Below, in pieces: positions 61,440 through 64,000 of a DNA stretch of 64,000 nucleotides. The notes under the pieces were generated by a model, which ran no database searches, was not told the DNA's origin, and worked only from the letters and a program-made list of their open reading frames with translations. Numbering within the stretch: the stretch's first letter is position 1; every line of letters begins with the position of its first letter. The position numbers and the translations under genes were made by a program. Source of the DNA: Pseudomonas canadensis (GTDB lineage Bacteria > Pseudomonadota > Gammaproteobacteria > Pseudomonadales > Pseudomonadaceae); the NCBI RefSeq assembly GCF_000503215.1, contig NZ_AYTD01000018.1, forward strand, positions 1-64,000, given 5' to 3'.

Positions 61440-63215
61440 ATGAGCAAAATGAGAGCAATCGAAGCCGCCGTCCTGGTGATGCGTCGCGAAGGTGTGGACA
61501 CCGCCTTCGGTATCCCAGGCGCCGCGATCAACCCGCTGTATTCGGCCTTGCAGAAAGTGGGTGGCATCGATCACGTCCTTGCTCGCCACGTTGAAGGCGC
61601 CTCCCACATGGCCGAGGGTTACACCCGCACCAAGGCCGGCAATATCGGCGTGTGCATCGGTACCTCGGGCCCGGCAGGCACTGACATGGTCACCGGCCTG
61701 TACAGCGCGTCGGCCGACTCGATCCCGATCCTGTGCATCACCGGTCAAGCGCCCCGCGCCCGGATGCACAAGGAAGACTTCCAGGCCGTGGACATCACCA
61801 GCATCGTCAAGCCGGTGACCAAGTGGGCAACCACCGTCCTGGAACCTGGCCAAGTGCCGTACGCCTTCCAGAAAGCCTTCTATGAAATGCGCTCCGGCCG
61901 CCCAGGCCCGGTGTTGATCGACCTGCCGTTCGACGTGCAGATGGCCGAGATCGAATTCGACATCGACGCCTACCAACCCCTGCCCCTCGCCAAGCCGCTG
62001 GCAACCCGCGTGCAGGTGGAAAAAGCCCTGGCGCTGCTGGACCAGGCCGAGCGCCCACTGCTGGTCAGCGGTGGTGGCGTAATCAATGCCGACGCCAGCG
62101 AGCTGCTGGTTGAATTCGCTGAACTGACCGGCATCCCGGTGATCCCGACCCTGATGGGCTGGGGCACCATTGCGGACGATCACCCACAGATGGTCGGCAT
62201 GGTCGGTCTGCAGACGTCCCACCGTTATGGCAACGCGACGATGCTCAAGTCGGACGTGGTGCTGGGCATCGGTAACCGTTGGGCCAACCGCCACACCGGT
62301 TCGGTCGAGGTGTACACCGAGGGCCGCAAGTTCATTCACGTCGACATCGAGCCGACCCAGATTGGCCGCGTCTTCACCCCGGACCTGGGTATCGTGTCCG
62401 ACGCCGGTTCCGCGCTGACGATGTTCATTGAAGTGGCCCGCGAGTGGAAAGCCGCCGGCAAGCTCAAGGACCGCAGCGCCTGGCTCAATGACTGCCAGCA
62501 ACGCAAAGCCACCCTGCACCGCAAGACCCATTTCGACAACGTGCCGGTCAAGCCACAGCGCGTGTATGAAGAAATGAACCAGGTGTTCGGCAAAGACACC
62601 TGCTACGTCAGCACCATCGGCCTGTCGCAGATTGCTGGCGCGCAGTTCCTGCACGTGTATAAGCCACGCCACTGGATCAATTGCGGGCAGGCCGGCCCGT
62701 TGGGTTGGACCATCCCCGCCGCCCTCGGCGTGGTCAAGGCTGACCCGAGCCGCAAAGTGGTGGCGCTGTCCGGCGACTACGACTTCCAGTTCATGATCGA
62801 AGAACTGGCCGTGGGCGCACAGTTCAAGCTGCCGTACATCCACGTGGTGGTGAACAACTCCTACCTCGGCCTGATCCGCCAGGCTCAGCGCGGGTTTGAA
62901 ATGGACTACTGCGTGCAACTGTCCTTCGACAACCTCAACGCCCCGGAACTCAATGGCTATGGCGTGGACCACGTGGCCGTTGCCGAAGGCCTGGGTTGCA
63001 AGGCCTTGCGTGTGTTCGAGCCGAGCCAGATCGCGCCGGCCCTGCGCCGCGCCGAGGAAATGATCGAAGAATTCAAGGTTCCGGTAATCGTTGAGATTAT
63101 TCTGGAGCGCGTGACCAATATTTCCATGGGCACCGAGATCAACGCCGTCAACGAATTCGAAGATCTGGCCTTGGTCGGCAACGATGCGCCGACTGCCATT
63201 TCCCTGCTCGATTAA
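61440..63215 (+). CDS. gcl: Glyoxylate carboligase (tartronate-semialdehyde synthase)
   Basis: This ThDP- and FAD-dependent enzyme joins two glyoxylates to tartronate semialdehyde and CO2. The 591-residue protein has Val51 in RHVEGASHMAEG, where nearly all ThDP enzymes have the catalytic Glu; this is the hallmark of Gcl. GDYDFQFMIEELAVG is the ThDP motif with Mg ligands. The start at 61440 follows AAGAGG. Hydroxypyruvate isomerase begins 10 nt later, so they form an operon. Confidence 0.97.
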   Translation: MSKMRAIEAAVLVMRREGVDTAFGIPGAAINPLYSALQKVGGIDHVLARHVEGASHMAEGYTRTKAGNIGVCIGTSGPAGTDMVTGLYSASADSIPILCITGQAPRARMHKEDFQAVDITSIVKPVTKWATTVLEPGQVPYAFQKAFYEMRSGRPGPVLIDLPFDVQMAEIEFDIDAYQPLPLAKPLATRVQVEKALALLDQAERPLLVSGGGVINADASELLVEFAELTGIPVIPTLMGWGTIADDHPQMVGMVGLQTSHRYGNATMLKSDVVLGIGNRWANRHTGSVEVYTEGRKFIHVDIEPTQIGRVFTPDLGIVSDAGSALTMFIEVAREWKAAGKLKDRSAWLNDCQQRKATLHRKTHFDNVPVKPQRVYEEMNQVFGKDTCYVSTIGLSQIAGAQFLHVYKPRHWINCGQAGPLGWTIPAALGVVKADPSRKVVALSGDYDFQFMIEELAVGAQFKLPYIHVVVNNSYLGLIRQAQRGFEMDYCVQLSFDNLNAPELNGYGVDHVAVAEGLGCKALRVFEPSQIAPALRRAEEMIEEFKVPVIVEIILERVTNISMGTEINAVNEFEDLALVGNDAPTAISLLD

Positions 63216-63225
63216 GGAGAACCTT

Positions 63226-64000
63226 ATGCCGCGTTTCGCCGCCAACCTGTCCATGCTGTTTACCGAACAGGACTTTCTTGCCCGTTTCAAAGCGGCCGCC
63301 GATGCGGGCTTCGAAGGTGTCGAGTACCTGTTCCCCTATGAATTCAGCTCTGCCGAAATCAAGGCGCAACTCGACGCCCACGGCCTGACCCAGGTGCTGT
63401 TCAACCTGCCGGCCGGTGACTGGGCCAAGGGCGAACGCGGCCTGGCCTGCCACCCGGACCGGGTCGAAGAATTCCGTGCCGGGGTCAAGCTGGCCATCGC
63501 CTACGCCCAGGTGCTGGGCAATACCCAGATCAACTGCCTGGCGGGCATCCGGCCACAAGGCGTTGACGACGAAACCCTGGAAAAAACCTTCGTCGCCAAC
63601 CTCAAGTACGCCGCTGAAAAACTGCAAGCGGTGGGCATCAAGCTGGTGATGGAAGCGATCAACACCCGCGACATCCCGGGCTTCTACCTGAACAACACGG
63701 CGCAAGCCCTGTCGATTCGCGAACAGGTGGGCAGCGCCAACCTGTTTCTGCAGTACGACATCTATCACATGCAAATCATGGAAGGCGACCTGGCCCGCAC
63801 CATGGCCGCGCACCTGGGTGAGATCAACCACATCCAACTGGCGGACAACCCAGGGCGCAACGAGCCGGGTACCGGTGAGATCAACTACCGCTTCCTGTTC
63901 GAACATTTGGACCGCATCGGCTACACGGGTTGGGTCGGCTGTGAATACAAGCCGTTGACCACCACCGAAGCGGGTTTGGGTTGGTTGAAGACCCACAACG
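63226..64000 (+). CDS. hyi: Hydroxypyruvate isomerase, 3' end cut by window
   Basis: This enzyme interconverts hydroxypyruvate and tartronate semialdehyde in glyoxylate use. The frame runs from the ATG (after AAGGAGA) to the window end, giving 258 residues; the family length is about 260, so only the last few residues are missing. It has the TIM-barrel features EGVEYLFPYE, MEAINTRDIPGF and QYDIYHMQIMEGD with likely metal ligands. Confidence 0.96.
   Translation, partial: MPRFAANLSMLFTEQDFLARFKAAADAGFEGVEYLFPYEFSSAEIKAQLDAHGLTQVLFNLPAGDWAKGERGLACHPDRVEEFRAGVKLAIAYAQVLGNTQINCLAGIRPQGVDDETLEKTFVANLKYAAEKLQAVGIKLVMEAINTRDIPGFYLNNTAQALSIREQVGSANLFLQYDIYHMQIMEGDLARTMAAHLGEINHIQLADNPGRNEPGTGEINYRFLFEHLDRIGYTGWVGCEYKPLTTTEAGLGWLKTHN

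Overview
The window is a stretch of chromosome from a fluorescent pseudomonad, most likely the Pseudomonas fluorescens group. The evidence is GC-rich, tightly packed genes, REP/REPIN palindromes of the fluorescens type in many gaps, and gene order recalled from P. aeruginosa: gltA, sdhCDAB, sucAB, lpdG, sucCD, braB and htpG (about PA1580-PA1596), then a chemotaxis receptor, fabB, fabA, a hybrid kinase, gpsA and an acyl-CoA gene group (about PA1608-PA1622). No insertion sequence, prophage, CRISPR array or plasmid gene was seen, so this is mainly core genome.

Layout. 1-365: tandem tRNA-Glu/tRNA-Gly pairs on the minus strand with a strong promoter at 429-457. 728-9118: a membrane protein, a hydrolase, a chemotaxis receptor, a MocR regulator, two oxidoreductases and pyrF. 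9379-12235: a two-component system and an AI-2E family permease. 12308-17105: an acyl-CoA ligase, a thioesterase, two alpha/beta hydrolases, an 18-codon ORF and a DUF4892 protein, all on the minus strand behind a palindromic operator candidate. 17191-19020: gpsA, a DUF4389 gene and sixA. 19216-24165: a tightly coupled operon of a TonB-dependent receptor, a periplasmic binding-like protein and a hybrid histidine kinase. 24415-26162: fabA-fabB behind a FabR/DesT-like palindrome. 26333-37135: a second chemotaxis receptor, several small metabolic genes, htpG with a visible sigma-32 promoter, paired hotdog proteins, a lipoprotein, a DUF599 protein and braB.

37513-50552 encodes much of the oxidative TCA cycle: sucD, sucC, lpdG, sucB, sucA and sdhBADC on the minus strand, with gltA divergent. 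Promoter-like sequences for gltA and sdhC, a terminator after sdhB, and overlapping hairpins between lpdG and sucC suggest several transcription units. 50709-53744 carries acetate symport (actP and its DUF485 partner) and an orphan betaine-binding protein. 54077-59904 is mostly envelope genes: a GH17 membrane enzyme, an exported hydrolase coupled to an MlaA-like protein, and DUF805 and DUF808 membrane proteins. 60039-64000 starts a glyoxylate pathway locus (TetR regulator, GlcG-like protein, gcl, hyi) with two identical TTGTATACAA sites in the divergent control region.

The best candidate for an under-described system is the 19216-24165 operon, which could carry a signal from the outer membrane through the periplasm to a GacS-like kinase that lacks its own HPt domain. 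Smaller leads are the homopolymer-disrupted upstream start of sdhC, the alternative hairpins between lpdG and sucC, and the 18-codon ORF coupled to the DUF4892 gene.
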